This document shows positions 50,864-59,986 of a stretch of DNA of 64,000 bases, piece by piece; within the stretch, counting starts at the first letter, position 1; the number at the start of each line of letters is the position of its first letter. A program made the position numbers and the translations under genes. The stretch lies in assembly GCF_900109375.1 (NCBI RefSeq), contig NZ_FOAB01000003.1, positions 272,830-336,829 of the forward strand. The letters are read 5' to 3'. The notes beneath the pieces were generated by a model. It saw only the letters and a program-made list of their open reading frames with translations, ran no database searches and had not been told where the DNA came from. The stretch is from Aquimarina amphilecti. Lineage in GTDB: Bacteria; Bacteroidota; Bacteroidia; Flavobacteriales; Flavobacteriaceae.

Positions 50864-52675
50864 ATGAAATTAAAACTTACTCTAATTGCTCTACTATCCT
50901 GTGCAATACTTTTTTCTCAGAATTTTTTAGAGGTACAACTTCCTAAACCAGACAAACTAAGTCCCTTTTTTATTGGACCTCTTTTAAAATCCACTATCCA
51001 TTACGGCGCTACACCATCTAATTACAACGGAAAAGTAATCCTATTTAATCATGGATATATCGACTTAAATCAAAGTCAATTTTTATTCGACAATTCTTTT
51101 TATGAAAAAACTTATAATGAAGGTTATCAAGCAGTCTTTGTTGCTACTACCAGAGGAGGTGGCATATGGGTAAATGGAGAATTACTTGCCGAATCTATTG
51201 ATATCGTTACAGAAAAATATGATGTAGAAGATGTATATATCATAGCACATAGTAATGGAGGAAAAGCCGCAGAAGCTGCCATGATTCAATATGGAAAAAA
51301 GGACAAAGTACAACAGGTTTTTGCTTTGGGGACTCCATATTGGGGCACTTATTTAGCTGATATTTCTCAAATGCCTTGGTTGAATTGGGCTTGGCGCTTA
51401 ACCGGATTAAATGAAGGTGCTAGAACCTCTACCACCTATTATTGTAGAGATGTAGTTCGTCCTTATTTAGATAACAACCCGAATAACGAACCTGAGAAAT
51501 TTGTAGTTCTAGGAGCTTCAGGTTATTTCAATGGATCAAACCTTCTCGCCAGAGCAGCTTTTACAGTTACTGGTGGCATTTTACTTCCTGTACAAGGTGC
51601 CAATGATGGGGTTGCTTCCTATCGAAGTACGCTAAGACCTGGTGCAGAATATGTTTTCAAGAAAAATGATTATCGCGCTTTTTTCGATCACATCGATGTA
51701 AGTTTCGGGCAATTTAGTTGGCCATACGTAAAATCATATATACAAAATCGTTCCCAGAAAAATAAAAAATCTTTAGAAATCGAAAAGACTTCAGACTTCA
51801 TTACAACAAGTAATTACTATATCATACACTCCGAAAATGAATATGAAGAAATAGTTCTAGACAAAAATTCCACATCAGCAGTTGCAGAAATTATACACGA
51901 AAATCCGACAGCTACATTTAAGGGTATTACCAAAGATCTAAAACAAACTATACTCGTAAAAAAGAATACCCAAGAAAATCACAAATCTGTAATCCCTCTC
52001 TCTTCTAGTAATATAAAATTACAAAGTGATTCTCGATTTGCTGCTTTCATTAAACAAAATAATGGGATTACTATGTCTTTGGAACATCAAATAAAAAATA
52101 AACACCCTTTATTAAAAGTTAACATTTCATCAACTAGAAAAAATGATGAGTTACTTTTAAACACAGAAACACGCGGGGTAATTATTAGAACTTCTACTAT
52201 TAATGGAACACCTGTACAAAGTAATCCAGAAATAATCGCTTTTGATAAAATTAATAATAGCTTTTATTTTGACACTAAAGATTTAGAACAAGGTGTATAC
52301 AGTTTGTTCTTAAATGCAGAAAATAAGGGTAATTTTAAAAGAAGCATCATTTCTGGTTTTGTAGTAGGAGACATTCACAAAGCTTTAGACATAAACACAG
52401 AAGTAGATGAATATCTAGACAAGACCAATAAATCTATAATAATAACTCCTAATTCAGTTAAAAACTATGCCATATTATCTCTTCAAGGATATCTGACATC
52501 TGATAAATTTTCTTTAACAATATATGATATAACTGGAAAAAAAATGATGACGTCTCAAGTCAAAACAACCCAGAATTCTCAATATAATATCTCAGAAAAA
52601 TTACAACAATTATCTTCTGGAATATATCTTTTACAGGTTAACAATGAAAAAACAATAAAATTTGTTAAAGAATAG
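50864..52675 (+). CDS. Secreted alpha/beta hydrolase (lipase-like) with T9SS sorting domain
   Basis: This is a 603-residue exported protein with a signal peptide to LFSQ. The hydrolase domain (about 40-300) has the nucleophile in IIAHSNGGKAAE (Ser near 131), the Asp in GANDGVASYRS and the His in FFDHIDVS. The C-terminal 75 residues (LTIYDITGKKMMTSQVKTTQ, SSGIYLLQVNNEKTIKFVKE) are a type A T9SS sorting domain, so it is exported across the outer membrane. The substrate is unknown. Confidence 0.9.
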   Translation: MKLKLTLIALLSCAILFSQNFLEVQLPKPDKLSPFFIGPLLKSTIHYGATPSNYNGKVILFNHGYIDLNQSQFLFDNSFYEKTYNEGYQAVFVATTRGGGIWVNGELLAESIDIVTEKYDVEDVYIIAHSNGGKAAEAAMIQYGKKDKVQQVFALGTPYWGTYLADISQMPWLNWAWRLTGLNEGARTSTTYYCRDVVRPYLDNNPNNEPEKFVVLGASGYFNGSNLLARAAFTVTGGILLPVQGANDGVASYRSTLRPGAEYVFKKNDYRAFFDHIDVSFGQFSWPYVKSYIQNRSQKNKKSLEIEKTSDFITTSNYYIIHSENEYEEIVLDKNSTSAVAEIIHENPTATFKGITKDLKQTILVKKNTQENHKSVIPLSSSNIKLQSDSRFAAFIKQNNGITMSLEHQIKNKHPLLKVNISSTRKNDELLLNTETRGVIIRTSTINGTPVQSNPEIIAFDKINNSFYFDTKDLEQGVYSLFLNAENKGNFKRSIISGFVVGDIHKALDINTEVDEYLDKTNKSIIITPNSVKNYAILSLQGYLTSDKFSLTIYDITGKKMMTSQVKTTQNSQYNISEKLQQLSSGIYLLQVNNEKTIKFVKE

Positions 52676-52702
52676 TTTTATAAATATCTAAAAGAAAGGC
52701 TG

Positions 52703-52774
52703 TTGCCAAAATGATACAATTTTGATTGTATTCGTTAATAAAAAACCGATCAAAACTAAGTATCACATTGGCAA
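52703..52774. repeat. Long imperfect inverted repeat upstream of the aminotransferase gene
   Basis: The left arm 52703-52726 (TTGCCAAAATGATAC then AATTTTGAT) pairs with the right arm 52749-52774 over about 22 positions with two mismatches and a small bulge, leaving a 22-nt loop. The inner segment also contains ATACAAT/ATTGTAT. The right arm overlaps the -33 region of the following promoter. It may be a small hairpin RNA or a decayed miniature element. Confidence 0.5.
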
Positions 52775-52798
52775 TGGCATCATTATTTTGTACTTTCG
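52768..52798 (+). promoter_or_regulatory. Promoter of the aminotransferase gene
   Basis: TTG at 52768-52770, a 20-bp spacer, and TACTTTCG at 52791-52798 (one mismatch from TAnnTTTG). The predicted start near 52804 gives a 16-nt leader before the ATG at 52820. Confidence 0.55.
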
Positions 52799-52819
52799 TC
52801 CGGTTACAAAACACATCCT

Positions 52820-53989
52820 ATGAAGAAGATTCAAATGGTTGACTTAAAGGGTCAATATGAACAAATAAAAGAGCGTGTAGACTCATCTATCCTAGATGTT
52901 ATTTCCTCTGCTGCATTTATTAATGGTCCTGAAGTACATAGTTTTCAAAAAGAATTAGAAGAATATCTAGATGTAAAACATGTAATTCCTTGTGCTAATG
53001 GAACAGATGCTCTTCAAATAGCGATGATGGGATTAGGTTTGAAACCAGGTGACGAAGTAATTACCGCAGATTTTACTTTTGCTGCTACGGTAGAGGTTAT
53101 TGCGTTATTACAACTTACTCCTGTATTAGTAGATGTAGAAAAAGATTCTTTTAATATCGATCCAGATGCTATCCGTAAGGCAATAACACCTAACACAAAA
53201 GCAATTGTACCAGTTCATTTATTTGGTCAAGCTGCTAATATGGATGAAATTATGTCGATAGCTAAAGAGCATGATTTATATGTAATAGAAGATAATGCGC
53301 AAGGTATTGGTGGTAGTTATAAATTTAATAATGGAAAAGTAGCTAAGACAGGAACAATTGGTCATGTATCTTCTACTTCTTTTTTTCCATCCAAAAATTT
53401 AGGATGTTATGGTGATGGTGGAGCCATTTTCACCAATGATGATGATCTGGCACATACTATTAGAGGTATTGTAAATCATGGAATGTATAAAAGATACCAT
53501 CACGATGTGGTTGGAGTAAATTCGCGATTAGATTCTATACAAGCTACAGTATTAAGAGCAAAGTTACCTAATCTTGATACATATAACGATGCAAGAAGAT
53601 CAGCTGCAAGAAAATATAATAAAGCATTTGAGGGTATAAAAAATATTATCACCCCAAGAGTTAAAGGTAATAACTGCGAAACTCAAGAGAATATAATTTG
53701 TGACACGTGTAATTGTCACGTATTTCATCAATATACACTTCGGGTTGAGAATGTAGATCGAGATGCATTAGTAAAGTATCTAAATGATCAAGGAATTCCT
53801 TGTGGTGTATATTACCCAATTCCTTTACATAATCAAAAAGCTTATCAAGATGATCGTTATGATGAATCAAATTTTACTATTACCAATCAACTTGTGAAAG
53901 AAGTAATCTCATTACCGATGCATACAGAATTAGATGAGGAACAAATTAATTTCATTACAAAAAATGTTATCGATTTTGTAACAAAATAG
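52820..53989 (+). CDS. DegT/DnrJ/EryC1/StrS family PLP aminotransferase
   Basis: This is a 389-residue aminotransferase of the sugar-modifying type. PCANGTDALQIAMMGLGLKP, EDNAQGIGGSYK and the PLP lysine in TSFFPSKNLGCYGDGGAI are the family signatures, and NSRLDSIQATVLRAKLP follows. It likely makes an amino sugar for surface polysaccharide. No other sugar genes are adjacent, so the pathway is unknown. A Cys-rich insert near residues 285-300 (NNCETQENIICDTCNCHVFH) is unusual for the family. Confidence 0.9.
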   Translation: MKKIQMVDLKGQYEQIKERVDSSILDVISSAAFINGPEVHSFQKELEEYLDVKHVIPCANGTDALQIAMMGLGLKPGDEVITADFTFAATVEVIALLQLTPVLVDVEKDSFNIDPDAIRKAITPNTKAIVPVHLFGQAANMDEIMSIAKEHDLYVIEDNAQGIGGSYKFNNGKVAKTGTIGHVSSTSFFPSKNLGCYGDGGAIFTNDDDLAHTIRGIVNHGMYKRYHHDVVGVNSRLDSIQATVLRAKLPNLDTYNDARRSAARKYNKAFEGIKNIITPRVKGNNCETQENIICDTCNCHVFHQYTLRVENVDRDALVKYLNDQGIPCGVYYPIPLHNQKAYQDDRYDESNFTITNQLVKEVISLPMHTELDEEQINFITKNVIDFVTK

Positions 53990-54098
53990 ACATAAAAGTT
54001 AGTGAAACAAGATTAGAAGATTAACTTAACTTGTTTTACAACAATATATACAACCCCGTACGTAATTAATAACTAAATACAACCAATAAATACCCACA

Positions 54099-55283
54099 AT
54101 GGATTCACTTTGCATCTGTTATAATCTAGTTGACCATAATAATTTACCTGGAATCCCTCCATTACCAGAAGCTTATATTGTACCTGTTACAAATGAACGG
54201 CTAGGGTATGTAGAAAAACAGGCGACTCCTGCAACCCTAAAAAGTTTTGGGATACCATATTTAGAAACAGCTCATGAACAATTATTAGAAATCTGTTCTA
54301 ATTTAAAAATAGCCGTTTTAGAACAACAATTTAGACCTGCTAAAAAAAGAAAAACGTTCGGTTTAGCAGATATTCTAAAAGATCCTAAAATTAAAGATGT
54401 TGCTATTAATTATATTAACAGCAAACTTTCTGATTTTTACGACTTAGTAATACAGAATGAATACTCTGTGACACATAATGCTCAAAGAAAAGACCCTTTT
54501 GAAGTACATAGATTATCAATTGGTGAAAACACCCTTAATCCTATATTAGAATTCACGAAAACTGATGAAGGTATAGATTATGCTTTTTCGCTAAAAGAAG
54601 AAGAGAAAGTAGTAATACCTCAAAATCATAGTATTCAGATTTTACTAAACGAACCATCTTGGATTGTTGTAGACAAATCTATTTATCACATCAACAATCT
54701 AAATGCCAACAAACTAAAACCATTTTTTAGTAAAGAGAAGATCACAATCGCTAAAAAACATATCAAAACATATTTAGATAAAGTAATTATTCCTGTTATC
54801 AAAAATGTAGATGTAATCGCTAATGGTTTTGAAATTATAATTAATAAAAACATAGCATCGTATCAAATAGAAATCATACAGGATTTTATAAAAGAGATCT
54901 ACGTTGCTAAAGTAATTTTCAATTACGGAGAAGCCATTTTTGATTACAATAGCAATAAAAAGACTTCTTCTGATGTTAATTTTGGGGATAATGAAGAAAT
55001 CCAGATCACTCAAACCAAGAGAGATCCTAATGCGGAAAAAGAGATAATTGCATTACTTGAATCTAAAGATTTAAAAGCAAACGCAAATCGTTTACTAGAA
55101 ATTCAAACCTCTGAGGATCCATTGGCAATTTTTAGTTGGGTACAAAAACATCACAAAGAACTAGAAACAGAAGGGTTTGAAATTATTCTTCCGGATCTAG
55201 ACAATAAAACAGTAAATCTGGACACACATGATATCCAGATAAAAAATAAAAAAAAAATGACTGGTTCGATGTCAAAGGAATAG
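54099..55283 (+). CDS. SNF2 helicase, N-terminal part (frame ends at the A10 run)
   Basis: This is the 394-codon first frame of a gene continued at 55256-57001. The real part ends near residue 383; the last residues (MTGSMSKE) are read out of frame after the A10 run at 55248. The N-terminal domain (LGYVEKQATPATLKSFGIPY, FGLADILKDPKIKDVAINYI) is an accessory region found in front of SNF2 helicases of Bacteroidota. With a -1 shift the reading continues as NDWFDVKGIVQIGTQEIPFS into the helicase part. Confidence 0.8.
   Translation: MDSLCICYNLVDHNNLPGIPPLPEAYIVPVTNERLGYVEKQATPATLKSFGIPYLETAHEQLLEICSNLKIAVLEQQFRPAKKRKTFGLADILKDPKIKDVAINYINSKLSDFYDLVIQNEYSVTHNAQRKDPFEVHRLSIGENTLNPILEFTKTDEGIDYAFSLKEEEKVVIPQNHSIQILLNEPSWIVVDKSIYHINNLNANKLKPFFSKEKITIAKKHIKTYLDKVIIPVIKNVDVIANGFEIIINKNIASYQIEIIQDFIKEIYVAKVIFNYGEAIFDYNSNKKTSSDVNFGDNEEIQITQTKRDPNAEKEIIALLESKDLKANANRLLEIQTSEDPLAIFSWVQKHHKELETEGFEIILPDLDNKTVNLDTHDIQIKNKKKMTGSMSKE
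55248..55257 (+). other. A10 run, candidate frameshift or slippage site
   Basis: Ten consecutive A separate the two frames of the SNF2 gene. Reading on in the -1 frame from AAT at 55256 gives an uninterrupted helicase. The run includes the slippery heptamer A-AAA-AAA. Transcriptional slippage, programmed frameshifting, phase variation or a sequencing indel are all possible. Confidence 0.75.
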
Positions 55284-55357
55284 TACAAATTGGTACACAA
55301 GAAATTCCATTTTCAAAATTTATTAAATACATAAAAGAGGATAATCGCTTTTTTCCA

Positions 55358-57001
55358 ATGGATAATGATACCGTTTTCATTATTCCATTGGAATGGATGA
55401 CTCGCTATAAGCAACTAGCAAATTTTGGAAAAGTAACAGAAGACAGTATTCTTGTTAACAAAGGAAATTACACTCTTCTTAAAGAAATAGTTAATCCAAA
55501 CGAACTAGAAATAAACGACATAGTTGATGTAGAATACAAACCTTCTTCTAAACTAAAAGCAACATTGCGACCATATCAAGAAGAAGGTGTAAAGTGGTTA
55601 GTAAAACACCAACAAAATCAATTAGGAGCTTGTCTTGCAGATGATATGGGACTAGGTAAAACATTACAGACCATAGCAACTCTTGTTTTTTCTAAGGAAC
55701 AATTAAAAGCAGAGCAATCAACTCCAAAAACAGTAAGACTAGATTTATTTAGTGATCCTCTAGAAATAAAAACGTATTTAAAAGCATTAATTGTTTTACC
55801 GTCCTCTCTTGTTTTTAATTGGGCCCAAGAAATCCTAAAATTCGCACCACATCTCACTATTACAAAATACATTGGTAGTGATCGAAAAAAAATTATACCC
55901 TATTTAGAAACCTATGATATTATATTAACTACTTATACAACTTTATCTAAAGACATTTCCGCGTTACAAAAAACAGCATTCACTTATTTAATAACGGATG
56001 AAAGTCAGCAGATTAAAAATAAAGAATCTAAAATATTCAAAGCTATTAATGACATTAATGCTGAACATAAAATTTCTCTAAGTGGTACTCCTATCGAAAA
56101 TTCTTTATCTGATCTTTGGTCCCAAATGGAATTTATCAATCCAGGAATGTTAGGAAGCTTTCCTTTTTTTAAAGATCATTTTAAAATCCCTATAGAAAAG
56201 CACCAGAATTCTGAGCGTATCGAAGAACTAAAAACACTTATCGAACCTTTTATTTTAAGAAGAACAAAGGAACAAGTTGCTAAAGATTTGCCAGAATTGT
56301 CAGAGCAAATTATTTATACTGAAATGCTTGACTCACAGGAAAAAGAGTATGAATCTCAAAAATCAGCTGCAAGAAATCTATTACTAGGTATTGATCCTAT
56401 TGCAACTAATAAAATACATGTTTTAAACACTTTAACTAAACTAAGACAGTTAGCAAATCACCCTAAATTATTCGACAATACTTCCAACGATTCTTCTGGA
56501 AAGTTTAATGATGTAAGTTCCTATTTAGAGACTCTGGCAAAAGCCAATAAAAAAGTCTTGATATTTAGTTCTTTTGTATCTCATTTAGAGGTATATCAGA
56601 ATTGGTGTGCTATCCAAAACATATCCTTTGTGAGTCTTACAGGTCAAACTAAAAGCTCTGATAGAGAAAAAATTGTTAATGAGTTTCAAGAAAACGAATC
56701 AATTTCTATGTTCTTTATTTCGTTAAAGGCTGGTGGAGTTGGCCTCAATCTTACCAAAGCCTCATACGTTGTTTTATTAGATCCTTGGTGGAATCCTTTT
56801 ATAGAAAAGCAAGCAATTGCAAGAGCACATCGTATTGGACAAAAAAACAATGTTATGGTGACTCGTTTTATAACAAAAAATACGATCGAAGAAAAAATTC
56901 TTCAATTACAAGAAAGAAAAAAGAACCTATCCGATGAGATTATAGATATCGATACTATGCCTGATTATATAGAAAATGATTTAGCAGAATTATTAAAGTA
57001 A
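55358..57001 (+). CDS. SNF2-family DEAD/DEAH-box helicase, C-terminal part
   Basis: The 547-codon frame starts at an internal ATG (55358); the natural frame enters at 55256. The helicase has Walker A ADDMGLGKTLQTIA, the DEAH-like DESQQIKN, LSGTPIENSLSDLWSQMEF and the C-terminal motifs KAGGVGLNLTKASYVVLLDP and ARAHRIGQ. All the SNF2 motifs are intact. With the shift the full protein would have about 967 residues. It remodels or translocates on DNA. The target is unknown. Confidence 0.88.
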   Translation: MDNDTVFIIPLEWMTRYKQLANFGKVTEDSILVNKGNYTLLKEIVNPNELEINDIVDVEYKPSSKLKATLRPYQEEGVKWLVKHQQNQLGACLADDMGLGKTLQTIATLVFSKEQLKAEQSTPKTVRLDLFSDPLEIKTYLKALIVLPSSLVFNWAQEILKFAPHLTITKYIGSDRKKIIPYLETYDIILTTYTTLSKDISALQKTAFTYLITDESQQIKNKESKIFKAINDINAEHKISLSGTPIENSLSDLWSQMEFINPGMLGSFPFFKDHFKIPIEKHQNSERIEELKTLIEPFILRRTKEQVAKDLPELSEQIIYTEMLDSQEKEYESQKSAARNLLLGIDPIATNKIHVLNTLTKLRQLANHPKLFDNTSNDSSGKFNDVSSYLETLAKANKKVLIFSSFVSHLEVYQNWCAIQNISFVSLTGQTKSSDREKIVNEFQENESISMFFISLKAGGVGLNLTKASYVVLLDPWWNPFIEKQAIARAHRIGQKNNVMVTRFITKNTIEEKILQLQERKKNLSDEIIDIDTMPDYIENDLAELLK

Positions 57002-57070
57002 TATTTTGTTAGTCGTGTAGATTTATGTCATATACAGTCAATTTAAAAGTCGTTAAGAAAAAATAAAAGA

Positions 57071-58024
57071 ATGAAACGAATTTTTATAGTTTTCCTAGTT
57101 ATTACAAATCTTTATTCTTGTAAATCTCAAGAGTCTATAATTTTAGAGAAAAAGAAAATTGATTGGCAACTTTATCCTAAGGTATTTACAGATTCTTCTA
57201 AGACCAAGTTTAAAGACAGATTCAGTTATTCTAAAAATGTAGATCTGTTTGAAATCTCATATCTAAGTGATGGGTTAAAAATTGAATCTTTCGCGACGAT
57301 TCCTAAAGGAGATAAAAAATATCCCGTAATTATCTATAATAGAGGTGGAAATAGAGATTTTGGTAATTTAAATTTATCCTGGGCGGCCATAAGGTTTTCA
57401 AAATTAGCAAGTGAAGGTTATATTGTAATTGGCTGTAATTACAGAGGATCAGGTAAGAGTGAAGGAATGGAAGAGTTTGGGGGTAGTGATATAAATGATG
57501 TACTAAATCTAGTTAAAGTAATTAAAGAATTACCAAAAGCTGATACTACGCGTATCGGTATGTATGGGTGGAGTCGCGGTGGAATGATGACATATATCGC
57601 ATTAACCAAAATGAACACTATAAAAGCAGCTGTTACTGGAGGTGCAAGATCCGATTTAAGAACAATTGACCGACCTAATATGGAAAAAGGTGTGTATGCT
57701 GAGTTGATCCCTAATTATTATCAAAATAAACAAAAGGAACTAGAGAAAAGATCTGCAATAGTATGGGCAGATAAGTTTTCTCCTAAAGTTCCTATTTTAT
57801 TATTACACGGTAGCTCTGACTGGAGAGTAAAATCTACTAATTCATTAAAACTGGCTTTAGAATTTGAAAAACATCGAATCCCATATAGGTTAAAGATCTA
57901 TGAAGGAGCAGATCATGGTATCAGTCAATTTAAAGAAGAAAGAGATCAAGATGTACTCGATTGGTTTAACAAATATCTAAAAGGCAACGCAGCACTACCT
58001 AATATGGAATTTAATGGTAGATAG
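57071..58024 (+). CDS. Exported alpha/beta hydrolase lipoprotein (S9-like)
   Basis: This is a 317-residue protein with a lipoprotein signal (lipobox LYSC). It is an alpha/beta hydrolase of the prolyl-oligopeptidase type, without the propeller. The nucleophile is in GMYGWSRGGMMTYIAL, the Asp in LHGSSDWRVKS and the His in EGADHGISQ. It may be a peptidase or esterase. It follows the SNF2 gene by 69 bp with no obvious link. Confidence 0.85.
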   Translation: MKRIFIVFLVITNLYSCKSQESIILEKKKIDWQLYPKVFTDSSKTKFKDRFSYSKNVDLFEISYLSDGLKIESFATIPKGDKKYPVIIYNRGGNRDFGNLNLSWAAIRFSKLASEGYIVIGCNYRGSGKSEGMEEFGGSDINDVLNLVKVIKELPKADTTRIGMYGWSRGGMMTYIALTKMNTIKAAVTGGARSDLRTIDRPNMEKGVYAELIPNYYQNKQKELEKRSAIVWADKFSPKVPILLLHGSSDWRVKSTNSLKLALEFEKHRIPYRLKIYEGADHGISQFKEERDQDVLDWFNKYLKGNAALPNMEFNGR

Positions 58025-58143
58025 TCATTATTACCAACCTATATTTCTAAAAGAAATCATAATCTATTAATCAATTAGATTAATTTATTTTAAATTGTTC
58101 ATCTGATAATATACACAAACAACTTCACTCAATTTATTAGCTT

Positions 58144-59418
58144 ATGAAATTCTTTTACACTTTACTTTTTGTTTTAACGAGCATTACAATTACTGCACAA
58201 GACACATATCTGCATTGCGGAAAATTAATTGATACCAAAACTGGAAAAATTCTTCCTGAAAGAACCATTATCGTTTCTGGAAACAAAATAAGCAAGGTAG
58301 AAATCGGTTATATCGAAGGACAAAACAATGATATCATTATTGACCTTAAAGATAAGACCGTTATGCCAGGGCTTATCGACATGCATGTACATATGGAAAG
58401 CGAATCTAATCCAAAAGCCTATTTAGAGCGTTACACCCATAATGATGCAGATGTTGCCTACAATTCTGTAGGATATGCCGAAGTTACTTTGTTGGCAGGA
58501 TTTACTACTGTAAGAGATCTTGGAGGAAGCGGTGTAAACATCTCTTTAAAAAAAGCAATTGCTCAGGAAAAAATAATAGGCCCACGAATTTTTACGGCCG
58601 GAAAAATCATTTCTAGTACTGGAGGACATGGAGATCCCACTAATGGAAGTAAAAAATCTATTATAGGAGATCCAGGACCTAAAGATGGTGTTGTAAACGG
58701 CATAGAAGATGCTAAAAAAGCTGTGAGACAACGTTACAAAAATGGAGCAGATCTTATTAAAATAACTGCTACGGGAGGTGTGTTAAGTGTTGCAAAAAGC
58801 GGTTCTAACCCCCAATTTAAACTAGAAGAAATAAAAGCAATTTGCGAAACCGCTAAAGACTATGGATTTCATGTTGCTGCTCACGCACATGGTGATGAGG
58901 GTATGCAACGTGCTTTGAATGGTGGAGTAACGACCATAGAACATGGGACTCTAATGAGCACTAAAACAATGGATCTAATGAAAAAAAAGAAAGCCTATTT
59001 AGTACCTACGATTACTGCTGGTAAAGAAGTATCCGAAAAAGCAACAATTGATGGGTATTATCCAGCCATTATTGTTCCTAAAGCATTAGAAATAGGTCCC
59101 AAAATTCAAAATACATTTAAAAAAGCTCATAAGCGTGGTGTTCGTATTGCCTTTGGTACAGATGCAGGAGTTTTTAAACACGGACAGAATGCTAAAGAAT
59201 TTGGATATATGGTAGAAGCGGGCATGCGTCCAATAACCGCTATACAATGTGCTACTATTGTAAACGCAAAAGTATTAAACATGAGCAAAGAATTAGGGCA
59301 AATCGCTCCTGATTTTATAGCAGACATTGTAGCCGTAAATGATGACCCTACAGAAGAGATTAAGACAATGGAGAATGTAGTATTCGTTATGAAAAACGGA
59401 AAAATATATAAGCAATAA
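58144..59418 (+). CDS. Exported amidohydrolase family protein (imidazolonepropionase-like)
   Basis: This is a 424-residue metal-dependent hydrolase with a signal peptide (to TITAQ). The metal ligands are visible: DMHVHMES near residue 81, the lysine in ADLIKITATGG, HVAAHAHGDEGM, TTIEHGTLM and FGTDAGVFKHG. The family includes imidazolonepropionases, Xaa-Pro dipeptidases and related peptidases. It may degrade small peptides in the periplasm. It precedes the thioredoxin-like gene by 47 bp and may be co-transcribed. Confidence 0.9.
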   Translation: MKFFYTLLFVLTSITITAQDTYLHCGKLIDTKTGKILPERTIIVSGNKISKVEIGYIEGQNNDIIIDLKDKTVMPGLIDMHVHMESESNPKAYLERYTHNDADVAYNSVGYAEVTLLAGFTTVRDLGGSGVNISLKKAIAQEKIIGPRIFTAGKIISSTGGHGDPTNGSKKSIIGDPGPKDGVVNGIEDAKKAVRQRYKNGADLIKITATGGVLSVAKSGSNPQFKLEEIKAICETAKDYGFHVAAHAHGDEGMQRALNGGVTTIEHGTLMSTKTMDLMKKKKAYLVPTITAGKEVSEKATIDGYYPAIIVPKALEIGPKIQNTFKKAHKRGVRIAFGTDAGVFKHGQNAKEFGYMVEAGMRPITAIQCATIVNAKVLNMSKELGQIAPDFIADIVAVNDDPTEEIKTMENVVFVMKNGKIYKQ

Positions 59419-59465
59419 ACTTTTGGATAAATTAGCCTCTTAAAAATAAGTACACCTCTATAAAC

Positions 59466-59972
59466 GTGAAAAAAGTATCGCAATACATCATTCTGGGAAT
59501 TATTGTTTCATTTGGAATATTCTATATGTATACTAAATTTTCAGCGGCAGAAAAAGGGGATTTAGCACCAGATTTTGAAACAACACTTATTGACGGGACT
59601 TCGTTTAAATTATCAAGTTTACAAGGAAAATATGTACTATTAGACTTTTGGGGTTCCTGGTGCGGCCCATGTCTTAAAGAGAGTCCGGAACTAGTAGCAC
59701 TTCATAAAAAACACAATAACCAACTTACTATAGTTACTGTAGCGCTTGAAAAGAATCTAAAATCCTGGAAAAAAGTAGCTGACAAATATGGGTATACCTG
59801 GGAAAACCAAATTGTAAATCAAAATCGTTTTGTTTTACTATCCGATATTGCGAGAAAATACGGGGTTTCAGAAATTCCGGCTAAATTTCTAATTTCTCCA
59901 GAAGGTAAACTTATGGGAGCTTATACATTTAAACAAATTGACGATCTACTATCTGACTCCATCACAAATTAA
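59466..59972 (+). CDS. TlpA-family thioredoxin-like protein
   Basis: This is a 168-residue protein starting with GTG at 59466. It has an N-terminal membrane anchor (YIILGIIVSFGIFYMYTKF) and a thioredoxin fold with the active site LDFWGSWCGPCLKESPEL (CGPC). EIPAKFLISPEGKLMGAY is the conserved cis-Pro region. It is membrane-bound and faces the periplasm. The alternative start would be inside the anchor, so GTG is preferred. Confidence 0.88.
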   Translation: MKKVSQYIILGIIVSFGIFYMYTKFSAAEKGDLAPDFETTLIDGTSFKLSSLQGKYVLLDFWGSWCGPCLKESPELVALHKKHNNQLTIVTVALEKNLKSWKKVADKYGYTWENQIVNQNRFVLLSDIARKYGVSEIPAKFLISPEGKLMGAYTFKQIDDLLSDSITN

Positions 59973-59986
59973 AAGTTAGTTTTTTA

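Noticed and set aside
53661..53870. Minus-strand 69-codon ORF within the aminotransferase gene
   Set aside because: It lies wholly inside a well-supported gene and shows no family or signal features.
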